A stretch of 64,000 bases of DNA from Protopterus annectens (GCF_019279795.1 NC_056731.1:868885175-868949174); one strand, 5' to 3'; positions 1 to 9,252 are shown, numbered from the stretch's first letter. Notes: generated by a model from the sequence alone, not told the origin. Made by a program: numbers and translations.

Positions 1-2666
1 ATATTAAAAATGCAGAGTACAAGTAACAATGCTACATGAGACGGACAGAAATGAGCATGTGAATTTGATAAAGGTTTTCAAGAGGAATATTCAGGAGAGT
101 ATCGGAGATAACAGAAAAGAGGAATACTTATACTAACCGCTAGCACAGCACCAATAATAAAAAAGGGAAAAAAGATAGCAATGGAAGATGTTTAGTAGTA
201 AGGGGCTACTTGGCAAGGAAGGAGTACTATGTTGGCATGTATTTATATTCCAGTTAAAAAAACTATTATGCAGCTTAGGAAAATTTTGGTAGGAAATAAT
301 CAGCTTTCAGCAGGGAATATTACTTATGGGTGGTTACTAGAATTTGAATTGCAACTTACTAAAATATTTGGTATGGAAGATGTATACACTTGGAATAATT
401 CTGAGATGTTTATATTACTCCCTAAGGAATAATAACTGGGCTAGACTAGACAGACATACTTCACAGGAACACATGCATTTAATTGAAATTTTCAACATAT
501 GAGAGGAATTTAAGGAATGTGCAGTCAAAATTATTTGAGTTATTAGGCAAGTTGGAATTTTCTTCAGAAGTTATGCTAGTGAGTGGGATATAAAGTAGAG
601 TTTAAAAATAGGGTAGAAATAAAAGAAATATACTAAGTAGTAAGAATTAGAGGGGCTGACAAAGGTTTAAGTAATGCAGAATATGGGGGGGGGATCTCAC
701 AGAACAACAGGTGAGAATGCAGTGTATTAGAGAAAATAAGGAAGTATCTGCATAATATGCGTAACTAAGACTGCTGTTAAGCAACTGTTTTTACATCGTA
801 ACTAGAGCACAAACACTTAGCACGGCTACTTGGGCAACAGAAAGAAGAAAGGGTTGTTCCTAAACTTAGGGAGCCTCTAACACGAAAAATAACCAGAGAT
901 CCTGCAGAAATACTGGAGATATTTCAGAAATGTTATGAAAAAAATTGTATAAAGCATTGGAATGCAGAAATCAAGGAAAATTACACATGAAAATATTTCT
1001 GAAAGACTTAGCCATGCCAATATTAGATGCAGATGAAGCTGAACAATTAAGAGTTAAGAAAGGAAGAGATGAGATAAAAATGGTGATGTATAATCAATCT
1101 TTATGAACATCTCCAGTCTGGAAGCTAGAAGGGAAGAAAGTGATAAAGATCTGGAAAATTTTAACAGTACCTTAAAAGGAAGGGATGCACCAAACATCCT
1201 GGAAGAAAGCTGTGGTGGCTTTAACACCTAAATATAGTAAAACCCCATCATACCCAGTTTCGTATAGTCTCATTTCAATTTTAAATAATGATTTGAGTGT
1301 TTACGTCTGTAAAAGCTAAAACAGCAGCAAGGGTGTTGCCAGAATTGACAGACTTGGACAAATTTGGTTTTGTGGAGGGGAAGCAAACATTTGACTTTAA
1401 CAGAACAATGATGATCCACAGAGAAGTGAAATGTAAGAGAAAATGCTGCTGTTGGTGGGTCTTGATGCCAAGAAAGCATTTGACAGAGTAAGCTGGGATT
1501 TTACGAGCAGGGCAATGGCAGCATTTGTATTCCCTGACACAATAAGGTTAATTAGGAGGCTATACAAAAGGGATCAGAGGCAAATTAACTGTGAGGATTC
1601 CTCTCTGATAAATTGTCTTATCTGAGGAACCAGTCTTCTTTCCCTCTTGTGTGAGTTATATTTACAGCCACTGGAAAACAAAATAAGGGACTCAAAAATT
1701 CAAGGATATAATTGGCACGGTAATAAAGCCAACTTTGCTTGATTTTGTACCCGATAAAACCAGAAAAGGACATCTCAGTGCTGAGAAACATTCTGAGACA
1801 GGTTAAAGTCTTTTCGGGAAATAAAATTAACAAACAAAACAAAGGCTACAGCTATAAACAATATGCCCACCCATGAATTGGTTTGGCAATACCCCTACTT
1901 ACGGAGACATGATAAAATGAAGTATTTAGGAGAATGGGTTAAAAAGGATTTTAAGGAAGCTAAATATATGTGGGAAGAGACTAAACAAGAGAGAATACAA
2001 AAAATGATAAACTGGAAGCTCTTGTTTATGGATATGGATAGCAAGATGAAAGCAGTGAAAATGTTTTTAGCCACTTTACTTTTATATACAGGTCAGGCAT
2101 ATTTTTTAACAAAGGAGAAAAGTGTGAACAGTAATTCACAAAGTTGGAGGATGTTATCTGGGAGAGGAAGAGGGCAAGGGTCAAGTGGGATAAATTGATC
2201 CTTCCAACAGACTAAGTTTGTTTAGGATAACCTGATTTGAAGGGATATTTTACAGTTAAGCAGTTAAGGTTCATATACATAACACTTGCAGAAAGCTATA
2301 ATCCAAAGTGAAAAGGTATGGTGATGAAGCAGGGTGGAATTCAAGAAATAAGGACAGAGTAGGATTTTGGATGCAGATACTTAAGAATAACAGCCATACA
2401 GAATATTATATTTATAAAAATAAAAAGGATTCTAAAAACTAAGCCAACATGAGAATAGAGAAAGAAGATTCTGCCAATAGGGATAAATCTAATTAGGGTT
2501 ACAGATAATAGGCAAAAGGGGCTGGAGTTTACTGGAGAAAACTGACAAAGGAACCAACGTATTGGAAGTAAATAACTAGAGTGGGAAGAGGCCAAGAAGT
2601 CAACTGCAATAAAGGCTAGAGATGAGTCATCGGAAGTGAAATACCTACTCTGGTAGAGCCTAGAAA
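1..2666 (+). mobile_element. L1-like LINE, decayed ORF2 (part 1: endonuclease to RT and beyond)
   Basis: This is a non-LTR retrotransposon ORF2 remnant read on the plus strand through many stops and frameshifts. Around 229-432 there is an endonuclease-like stretch (FGMEDVY, as in the end of L1-type APE endonucleases). Around 1200-1300 lies a linker ending in a proline/serine RT entry motif. At 1330-1420 comes LPELTDLDKFGFVEGKQTFD, and at 1443-1500 RT motif A, GLDAKKAFDRVSW. Near 1650-1700 is LYLQPLENKIRDSK, and at 1920-2100 the YLGEWVKKD and WKLLFMDMDSKMKAVKMFL region, all in L1 ORF2 order. The catalytic YADD region near 1750 is destroyed. The element starts before the window and is cut at 2666 by DIRS A; its C-terminus resumes at 8201. 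I infer an L1/Tx1-type family; the exact clade is not resolvable by eye. Confidence 0.85.
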
Positions 2667-2880
2667 GTACAGTTTTGTACCTACCATAAATGTAGATGTC
2701 CGATAGGTAAGCATCTGCAGTCATCACATATGGGTTGTCCTGCCTCAGGCAGCCCTTCGGTTGGCCGGATTCCAAAGTCTGGGTCCGGCGTCGGCTGATG
2801 TCACCCTTTCCCCGACGTCAGAGCGCCTGGGGTATAAAAGCGTCAGCCGACGCCATCTTCCTCAGTGTTTCTTGCCCCAA
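2667..2880 (-). repeat. DIRS A 3' inverted terminal repeat (left end)
   Basis: It begins GTACAGTTTTGTACC at 2667. The inner part (about 2752-2878) is the near-perfect reverse complement of 8080-8200. The outer part (2667-2740) is repeated in reverse complement in the ICR at 3108-3160, and again in part at 3175-3202. A short hairpin, CTGCC-TCA-GGCAG, lies at about 2742-2754, just inside the ICR-homologous segment. The repeat also carries GACGTCA (2814-2820), TATAAAAG (2833-2840) and a YY1-like GCCATCTT (2852-2859), all readable on the plus strand, antisense to the element. Confidence 0.9.
2814..2860 (+). promoter_or_regulatory. ITR-borne promoter motifs facing antisense to DIRS A
   Basis: CRE-like GACGTCA (2814-2820), a TATA box TATAAAAG (2833-2840) and GCCATCTT (2852-2859, the YY1 core) are spaced as in a compact core promoter. 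They mirror the set in the 5' ITR at 8092-8137. Because the ITRs are inverted, transcription from here would run into the 3' end of the element, antisense to YR. The motifs are seen; promoter activity is inferred. Confidence 0.5.
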
Positions 2881-2947
2881 GATTGCCAGGTGCCCTCAAA
2901 GGAAGGCTAAATTTGGAGAAATGCAATCAATTCCAAACATGCACAGA

Positions 2948-2979
2948 AATATATATGTAAATATATATATATATATTTA

Positions 2980-3013
<34 letters not shown>
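2948..3013. repeat. (TA)n microsatellite inside DIRS A, between ITR and ICR
   Basis: About 65 bp of AT dinucleotides interrupted by TTTATATTTA. A (TA)n tract sits at the same structural position in copy F (49905-49973), which suggests the tract or its seed belongs to the A/F subfamily. Confidence 0.9.
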
Positions 3014-3018
<5 letters not shown>

Positions 3019-3107
3019 AATACCATAATAGATAACCCCAGCTAGCTATGAGAGGGAAAAGTACCCAATAAATACTAAAGAGGGGAAGGAGGGAGGGTTA
3101 AACCTGA

Positions 3108-3202
3108 CTGCAGATGCATACCTATCGGACATCTACATTTATGGTAGGTACAAAACTGTACTATGTCCTTCAAGGATGCATCTGCAGTCATCACATATGG
3201 GT
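3108..3202 (-). repeat. DIRS A internal complementary region (ICR)
   Basis: This 95-bp segment is a head-to-head joint of the element's two ends. Its first half is the reverse complement of the left ITR start (ending ...CAAAACTGTAC near 3161). Its second half resembles the other outer end (GATGCATCTGCAGTCATCAC...). In the DIRS replication model this internal copy templates completion of the ITR ends and marks the circle junction. It lies directly after the YR stop, as expected. Confidence 0.88.
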
Positions 3203-4330
3203 AGAATACCATAGCCAATCTGGGGGTGGAGGATCTATGTAAAGGATGGTGTAGCTAAAATGCCCTGCAGGACTGCCGTAGAAAAAGCCTGCTCTGGTTC
3301 TGGAATATAAAGGTAAATTGTAATGCTTGGAAAATGTATGCACGGAGCTCCATGTAGCAGCTTCTAAAATGTCCTTGGTAGCCACCCCTCTTAAGAAGGC
3401 TGTGGAGGTGGCTGTGGCTCTGGTGGAGTGAGGTCTAATGTTAGCTGGCACAGTTTTTCCATGAAAGGAATAACAAAAACGAATACAATTCCCTATCCAT
3501 TTTGAAATTGTCTGTTTGGAAATTGCTTTTCCTTGTGCACCAGCAGCATATGCTACCAACAACTGGTCAGTTTTTCTGTAGCTTTTAGTTCTGTCCAAGT
3601 AGTAGCGCAACTGTCTGTGTATGTCCAGGGTGTGCAGAAGTTTCTCCCCTTTGTTTTGTGGATTCGGAAAGAAGGTAGGCAGGTGAATAGCTTGGTTTAA
3701 TGAGACCCTGGATACCACCTTTGGCATAAATGAAGGACTGGTTCTCAATGAGACTCTGTCCTGATGAAAAATAATAAATGGCTGTACTGCCATGAGGGCC
3801 TGTAACTCGATATTCTTCTTGCTGAGGTTATGGCCAGAAGGAAGGCAGTCTTCCAAGACAGGAACTGTAGTTCTGCAGATGCTGCTGGCTCAAAGGGAGG
3901 CAGAGTTAGTTTTTCCAACACGAAGTTAAGGTCCTAAGTAGGCACTGGAGGTTTCCTTGGAGGATTGATGTTTTTAATTCCTCTTAGAAACTGTCTTAGG
4001 AGAGGATGAGAAAAGACAGGTGGATCAGTATTGTACTCTGCTGAAATTGCTGAAGCATGACTTTTAATGGAAGAGTAAGACAGGCCATTGTGGAGCATTT
4101 CTGCCAAGTATTCCAGGATATGTGCCATGTTCATCACTGTCGCATCTAGGCCCTTTGTGGTGCTCCAAGTGTGAAATCTTTTCCATTTCGCTGAATATGC
4201 CTTTCTTGTGGAAGGCCGGCGAGCTTCCATGATGATATCCTTCACTCTCTTGGATAGCTTATCCTGAGGAGGAGTCAAGGTATTTTCCAGGCTGTTAGTT
4301 GCAAGGTTTTCAGGTTGGAATGGAGAGTTT
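3191..4330 (-). pseudogene. Tyrosine recombinase (YR) of DIRS A
   Basis: Integrase of the element; it would recombine a circular cDNA with target DNA. The N-terminal core-binding region (4235-3934) contains RRPSTRKAYSAKWKRFHTW and a LEYLAEML helix. The catalytic region continues in a second frame (3856-3191). It has KDRVSLRTSPSF, DIHRQLRYYLDRT, box II HSTRATATSTAF, EAATWSSVHTF and the candidate nucleophile in FSKHY. The box I motif, seen elsewhere as SARRVSELQAL, is LSKKNIELQAL here, so the catalytic arginine is lost to lysine. A frameshift separates the two halves near 3930-3860. The family assignment is secure; the protein is not functional as read. Confidence 0.85.
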
Positions 4331-4752
4331 TGTAATTGTGCTGTGTCAGGAGAAGTGGCCATTGAGGAAGAGGCCATGGTTTCGTGCGTGACATGTTCTT
4401 TAACAGTGGGTACCAGTGCTGTCTTGGCAAGTCCGGAGCTATCAGAATCACTTTTGGCTGCTCTGTCCTGATCTTCAGTAAGACCTTGGTCATTAATGGA
4501 AGAGGTGGAAATGCATACACTGTTAGAGTTCTCCAGCTGAAAGAGAGGGCGTCCACTTTCCATGCTTGTGGGTGGTATGTCCTTGAGCAGAATTTCTTCA
4601 GCTGATGATTGTGGGGAGGCAAAAAGATCTATGTCCGGCCTTCCCCATGATTGTGTTATCTGTAGGAAGATGTCTGGGTGCAGCATCCATTCGTGTGCAT
4701 CCATGATATTTCTGCTTAAGCTGTCCGCCAGTATATTGTCTTTTCCTGGCAC
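4275..4752 (-). pseudogene. DAM-like DNA adenine methyltransferase (MT) domain of DIRS A
   Basis: This lies between RNase H and YR, where DIRS elements carry an MT domain related to phage-type N6-adenine methyltransferases. It starts MPGKDNILADSLSRN (the tail of RNase H), then HEWMLHPDIF and WGRPDIDLFAS. After a frameshift near 4620 it continues with KFCSRTYHPQAWKVDAL, AFPPLPL (in place of the usual (D/N)PP(F/W/Y) motif) and VILIAPDLPRQHWYP. The role in the element is not established. The domain is recognised by pattern and by position relative to known DIRS. Confidence 0.65.
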
Positions 4753-4755
4753 AAA

Positions 4756-6411
4756 CTATTGCAGCTCTATATTGAGTTTCAAGGAAAGTTCCCATAGATT
4801 CATTGCCAGTCTGCAAAGAGGGTAGGAATGGGTGCCTCCTTGCTTATGTACCACATAACTGTGGTGTTGTCTGTCCTTATTAGCAAGTGGCCTTGATGCA
4901 GAAAGAGTTTGAAGGCCTCGATTGCATGCATCACTGCCAGCATTTCCTTTTGGTTTATGTGCATGCGTAGCTCCTTTTGTGACCATAGTCCTTGAATACA
5001 TCTGCCCTCCATGTGTGCTCCCCAACCGTGGTCTGAAGCGTCGGTTGTAATGGTTTGGCTGGCTATTGGTTTGCTGAAGGGCAGACCCCTGTTTGACTGG
5101 CTTGCTTGAGCCCACCACAGAAATTCCTTTTGGAGGCATGGAATGAGTGGGATCAAAGTTTCTAAGCTGCGACTGTGCTGAGTCCATAAACTCCTTAGGT
5201 ACCATTGTAGTTTCCTCATATGCAGCCTTGCTTGTGGAATCAGAAGAATGCAAGATGCCATGTAACCCAGGGCCTGCAGGATTTTCCTTGCAGTCAGCTG
5301 AGTTTGTCTTGTCAGATTCTTGAAGTAATCCGGTAGTTGTCTGTTTTTCTTCTGTGAGAAAAGCCATTTGGGTGGTTGTGTCTAGATCCGCACCCAGAAA
5401 AGTTATTCTTTGGGATGGAACAAGTCTTGATTTGTGAATGTTGACTGTATATTCCAAGGCCTGCAGTAGGTGAATGGCATAATTCAAGTCCTTTACCAAA
5501 GTTTGTTGGCTGTCCGCTTGTATAAGGCAGTCGTCCAGATATGGGTATATTTGAATCCCCTGAAGTCTGCAGTGTGCAATTACTGATGCCAGGCATTTCG
5601 TGAATACTCTGGGCACAGTAGATAAGCCAAAGGGCAATGCTGAGAATTGATAATGCTCTGAACCTGCAAGAAATCTGAGGTGTCTTCTGCAACTTTGTCT
5701 GATAGGGACATGCAGGTATGCCTCCTTGAGGTCTAGAGTCACCAGCCAAGACCCCTTGCCCAGCATGGGAAGGAGTTGCTGTAGAGTCAGCATTTTGAAT
5801 TTTGGCACAATGAGATAAGTATTCAGTGCGGACAAGTCGAGAATAGGCCTCCATTGATTTTCTTTTCTTGGAGCAAGGAATAGTCTGGAATAAAATCCTT
5901 GGCCTTTTTCTGAAAAAGTAACCTTTTCTATAGCTTTCATTTGCATTAAGTTGGAGATTTGTTTCAAAGCCTCTGCCCTTTGATTTGGTGGCAGGTCTGG
6001 CATGCCTTTTGTTTTTGGCAATGTGTGAAAATGGAACCTGTATCCTTCGTCTATTATTTGCAGTGTCCATTTGTCTCTTGTAATAGTGTGCCAATTTTCT
6101 GAGAATAAAGAAAGCTTTCCGCCCAAAGGTGCTTCTAATTGAGCCCTGGTTGGTGGAGTCAAAGCAAAGTCATTGAGTCTGTCCTTGTGCAGCAGTTGTA
6201 CGTCCTGCACTACCTCTCTGGTTGGGAGGCTGCCATTGACGTCCTCTGTAGGAGCCTCTAGCTTGCCCTCTACCACGCCTGTTCTTGCCTCTCTGAAATC
6301 TTTCTGTGTCCGGAAAGGACCAATTCTTGGTAGGCCAATTTCTGCTGAATCTTGGTGGTTGGACTTGTAGAAAATCTTTGACTGTTTGCACAGATTTTGC
6401 CTTTTCCTCAA
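4756..6411 (-). pseudogene. Reverse transcriptase-RNase H of DIRS A (two frameshifts)
   Basis: Polymerase that makes cDNA from the element RNA. The frame opens inside the end of gag (overlap 6170-6411). It contains GQGFYSRLFLAPRKENQWRP and LDLSALNTY, then motif A VTLDLKEAYLHVPI, ALPFGLSTVPRVF and the catalytic YLDDCLIQ. Near 5336-5345 a small indel shifts the frame. RNase H then continues in another frame (5261-4840) with TTDASDHGWG, HINQKEMLAV and IRTDNTTVMW, so its D, E and D residues are present. A roughly 4-nt deletion near 4843 shifts it again. In between, the original frame stays open as a long alternative frame, discussed under findings. Catalytic motifs survive but the reading frame does not. 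Confidence 0.88.
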
Positions 6412-7969
6412 ATTTCTTTAAGACCTCCTGGGCAGTGGAGCCAAATAACTTTTGCTTTTCCAGTGGAGCATCCAGAAGCTTAACTTTAACATGGTCTGGC
6501 AGAGATTGTTCCTTCAGCCAAGCATGCCTACGTATGACTGCACCTGTCACAGCTGACCTACATGAAGCTTCCAATGCATCATAACCACACTGCAAGAAAT
6601 GGTTGCTAACCTGCTGGGAGTTATGTACCAGATCCTGAAGTGATTTGCGATCTAGGGGTTCAGGTGAAGACAGTTTCTTATGCAATTCATCTAACAAATA
6701 CTCTTGGTACTGTATCATATGAAATTGACAATTTAATGCCCTCATAGAAAGAGTAGCAGAAGTATACACTTTTTTACTCCATCTCTCTAAAGCCCTGGAC
6801 TCCCTTTCAGAGGGGAGTGGATTTTTAGTTGTGGCAGCTGCAACCCCTTTAGGGCCCTGGGAAATAGTTTCTGGATCAGCAGAGTGGGCCTTGTAAAGAA
6901 AATGATGCGAGTCCGGGACCCTGTAGTACCTATCGGGTTTGACAGGGGCCGGAGGAAGAGTGTCAGGGGTTATGCTAGACTCAGAGTACACATCATCAAT
7001 GACATCAATGACATTCAAAACAGGAGGAATAGCCAAAGGTCTATGCTGAGGTAAATGCAGAAAAGTTCTCAATCTTTTCCTGGAATCAGAGAATTCCTGG
7101 CCCTGCCATTTGAAATGCTCTCTCATAGTGTGAAGGGTCTCTCCGAAGGATAGTTCTTCAGGAGGGGAGGCCGAGGGGATAATTTCCTCTGCATCAGAGT
7201 CCTCGTAGGCCGAAAAAGCCTCCTCCTGGTAGTCCGAGAGAACAGAGCCATCACAGGGCTCAACCCTGGGCCTTTTGTCTGGTGGAGGTTGAGAGCCCCT
7301 GTCCGGATGGGGTTGAGAGCCCCTAATTAAGGAAATAAGGTCCTCTGCTAAGGTTAGAATCTGTGAACTTGTAGTGGGTCCTTGAGGAGTAACCCTAGGA
7401 GGCATAGCTTTTGTGTGTTTAGCAGCTTTAGCCCTGGTGAATGCCTTTATGGACATGGATGCAGGAAGCCTGGCTGCACCACGTGCTGGTGTAGTTTTGT
7501 CTAGAGGAATGGTGTCGGAAGTTTCCAAGACACCAGTTTCTGAAGGAAATTCAATAACCGACTCAGCAGGGGCCTCCGGGGCCGAGGTTGTCGGTTGAGC
7601 GGTTTCAGGGGTTGAAAGTACCAAGGACTCTGTTTCAGCCGAGACCGAGACACTCGCGGTAGGCCTGGCCGTGGTTTCAGCCGAAACCGCGGCCCGCGTG
7701 TGTCGGTCCTTGTCCTTCCGTTTCTTTGTTAAATGTGAAGTCAGAGTCTCCGACGGCATATTGTACGAAAAACTAGCCCCCAAAAATTCCTCTGCAAACT
7801 CCGCCCGACGTCTAAGAGTGCGTCGGTTGAAGGAAGCACAGGCAGAACAGGCCGAGACGTCGTGGTCTGGGCCTAGGCAGGGGAGGAAGCAAGAGTGGAA
7901 ATCCTTATGAGGTATTTGTTTCCCACAAGCTAAGCAATTATTAACTTTATCTGACATTGGCTGAGGCAA
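6170..7969 (-). CDS. DIRS A gag-like structural protein (599 aa, intact)
   Basis: ORF1 of the element, probably a nucleocapsid-like RNA-binding protein. The start is the first ATG after the leader; copy F opens at the equivalent MSEKVNN. Residues 12-44 form a Cys/His cluster (C12, C15, H25, C31, H36, C41, C44) around CLGPDHD that recurs in copies D, E, F and G. Residues 50-330 are low-complexity, Ser/Pro/Glu-rich. The conserved core is about residues 370-560 and includes RWSKKVYTSATLSMRALN, RRHAWLKEQSLPDHVK and LLDAPLEKQKLFG. The last 40 residues are RG-rich (RGRGQARGSYRG), as in nucleic-acid-binding tails. It is the only uninterrupted full-length gag in the window. No function has been shown for this family; the gag role is inferred from position. 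Confidence 0.85.
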   Translation of the reverse strand: MPQPMSDKVNNCLACGKQIPHKDFHSCFLPCLGPDHDVSACSACASFNRRTLRRRAEFAEEFLGASFSYNMPSETLTSHLTKKRKDKDRHTRAAVSAETTARPTASVSVSAETESLVLSTPETAQPTTSAPEAPAESVIEFPSETGVLETSDTIPLDKTTPARGAARLPASMSIKAFTRAKAAKHTKAMPPRVTPQGPTTSSQILTLAEDLISLIRGSQPHPDRGSQPPPDKRPRVEPCDGSVLSDYQEEAFSAYEDSDAEEIIPSASPPEELSFGETLHTMREHFKWQGQEFSDSRKRLRTFLHLPQHRPLAIPPVLNVIDVIDDVYSESSITPDTLPPAPVKPDRYYRVPDSHHFLYKAHSADPETISQGPKGVAAATTKNPLPSERESRALERWSKKVYTSATLSMRALNCQFHMIQYQEYLLDELHKKLSSPEPLDRKSLQDLVHNSQQVSNHFLQCGYDALEASCRSAVTGAVIRRHAWLKEQSLPDHVKVKLLDAPLEKQKLFGSTAQEVLKKFEEKAKSVQTVKDFLQVQPPRFSRNWPTKNWSFPDTERFQRGKNRRGRGQARGSYRGRQWQPPNQRGSAGRTTAAQGQTQ

Positions 7970-8079
7970 GAAAGAGTCCCCAACGGGGTACTTAGCTTTT
8001 GAAGTCTTCGGTAGCTGAATTACAGGAGCTGGCTGACTGGCACTTGCGAACTGCTTCTGCTTCGGGCACCACGCGGCAA

Positions 8080-8200
8080 GACCGACCGAGGAAGATGGCG
8101 TCGGCTGACGCTTTTATACCCCAGGCACTCTGACGTCGGGGAAAGGGCGACATCAGCTGACGCCGGACCCAGACTTTGGAATCCGGCCGACCGAAGGGCA
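8080..8200 (-). repeat. DIRS A 5' inverted terminal repeat (right end, outer part missing)
   Basis: Reverse complement of 2752-2878. Matching stops at GAAGGGC (about 8199), just inside the hairpin present in the left ITR. About 90 bp, including the ICR-homologous outer end, is absent and LINE sequence follows. Confidence 0.85.
8092..8137 (-). promoter_or_regulatory. Sense promoter motifs of DIRS A (CRE, TATA, YY1-like)
   Basis: Reading on the minus strand: GACGTCA (complement of 8131-8137), TATAAAAG (complement of 8111-8118) about 13 bp downstream, and GCCATCTT (complement of 8092-8099) about 12 bp further. The gag start follows about 120 bp downstream. This is a plausible RNA polymerase II core promoter for the element; activity is inferred. 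Confidence 0.55.
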
Positions 8201-8822
8201 GAAGCTGCTGTTAAAAATGGGATAATTAGGGCATTTAAAATATTGCACTGTAACTACAGGAATCAGAGGAGGTTAGAAAAGCTTGGGAAGAGACAATGGA
8301 TAAGCAATTCACTAGGAAATAACGGCAAGACATACGTATGGCTCCCAAATATGCAATAAAGTCTAGAAGATTCAGGATTTTTGCTTGGATGTTTGCATAG
8401 GTATTTTTATGACTCTGGCAGACTCAAAAGATTTTTTTCCTCAGGCAGATGGGAAATGTTTGAGATGAGAAGAGACAACTGGGAACTTATGTTCGGCAAA
8501 ATAATGAATTGGCAGGCTTTTAAAAATTCTCTACAGAGTACTCTGTCAGAAATATTGGGTGAGAAAATGGATATAATGAAGGAAACAATTTGAGCTTAGA
8601 TACATGATCTGAATTGCCTAGACATAGTAAGGCCTTACTGAGTTAACTTCTGATGGCTGCCAAACAAGCAATTACTAGAAAATGGAAATCAAAGTCTAAA
8701 CAAAGTGCATTTGTAGCAGTTATTATTGAGACAGAGATAAAGGAACTGGATTGGGATCTTTAGAAAAGGGTAGTAACAAATTGTATAGAAAAATGGAAAC
8801 TGTGGGAAAATACATACATAAA
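8201..8822 (+). mobile_element. L1-like LINE, decayed ORF2 (part 2: C-terminus)
   Basis: This is the continuation of the LINE interrupted by DIRS A. The first codons after the junction read NGIIRAFKILH, the expected L1 'NPxxRxxLKIWH' position, directly following the LLW-SLEK stretch that ends at about 2666. At 8381-8590 come YFYDSGRLKRFFSSGRWEMF and a helical stretch like the L1 ORF2 C-terminal 'DGRLLSFEEL' region. Near 8770-8822 is CIEKWKLWENTYIKR, matching the usual ORF2 end. DIRS C is inserted immediately after this, so any LINE 3' UTR is displaced or lost. There are several stops, so it is non-functional. Confidence 0.8.
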
Positions 8823-8915
8823 AAGAAGTTATGTCTTACCATAACATTCCATCTGTGTTGGTCATCTCTTTCATTCATCACTGATGGGTTCAGTTACGAG
8901 CGCTCGGAACTGAGT
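8823..8915 (-). repeat. DIRS C 3' terminal repeat with palindrome
   Basis: 8823-8890 is repeated as reverse complement in the ICR (9117-9175). It is followed at 8891-8912 by a 22-bp palindrome centred on GAGCGCTC with one mismatch, placed right after TGATGGGTT. Copy G has a different palindrome at the same place. Confidence 0.75.
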
Positions 8916-9116
8916 CGGCCTTTTTACCAAGCTTGCGCCAACCAAAAAACTCTCGAGCTAAGTCTCTACCTAGAATACCCTTCTCCCTATTACCTCAGAT
9001 CAAGTTTGCTAGAGAAAAAAGTAAAGCAGAGGCCACTTCTGCACAAATACCCTAGGGCACCACTTAGACCCAAAGCATCCACTAGGAGCCTTTGGAGGGG
9101 GAAGGAGGGTGGAAAG

Positions 9117-9215
9117 TGATGAATGAAGGAAGATGAACACAGATGGAACTTTATGGTAAGACATAACTTCTTTATCTGGTGGTGTTAATCTTCTTTCCAT
9201 TCATCACTGATGGGA
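9117..9215 (-). repeat. DIRS C internal complementary region
   Basis: Two element ends are joined: the reverse complement of 8823-8875, ending GGTAAGACATAACTTCTT, followed by a copy of the other end with CCATTCATCACTGATGGGA. It sits between the YR end and the left ITR. Confidence 0.8.
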
Positions 9216-9252
9216 CAGAATCCCAAGCTACCTTGAGGTCCATGGGCAGCCC

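Larger units (their letters stand above)
2667..8200 (-). mobile_element. DIRS-type tyrosine-recombinase retrotransposon, copy A
   Basis: This is a nearly full-length DIRS-like element on the minus strand. From 5' (right) to 3' (left) it holds an ITR (8080-8200), gag (6170-7969), RT/RNase H, an MT-like domain, YR, the ICR (3108-3202), a TA-rich spacer and the other ITR (2667-2880). There are no LTRs, no integrase and no visible target-site duplication, as is known for DIRS elements that integrate through a YR. It interrupts an L1-like ORF2. The 5' ITR lacks roughly the outer 90 bp. gag is intact but the RT/RNase H frame carries two frameshifts, so this copy is not autonomous. Confidence 0.92.

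Noticed and set aside
2735..3028. 97-codon plus-strand ORF starting in the left ITR of A
   Set aside because: Runs into the TA repeat; it merely reflects an open frame in the ITR and spacer, though ITR promoters could transcribe it.
2667..3202. CRISPR-like repeated segments around ITR and ICR
   Set aside because: The repeats are inverted ends of a DIRS element, not regularly spaced direct repeats, and the context is eukaryotic.
5312..6094. 260-codon minus-strand ORF overlapping RT of A
   Set aside because: It is an out-of-register frame over the RT domain; the motifs are in the other frame. The general overlap is noted as a finding instead.
2667..8200. LTR retrotransposon (Gypsy) origin for the RT-bearing elements
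   Set aside because: No LTRs, protease or DDE integrase; instead there are inverted termini, an ICR, an MT domain and a tyrosine recombinase.
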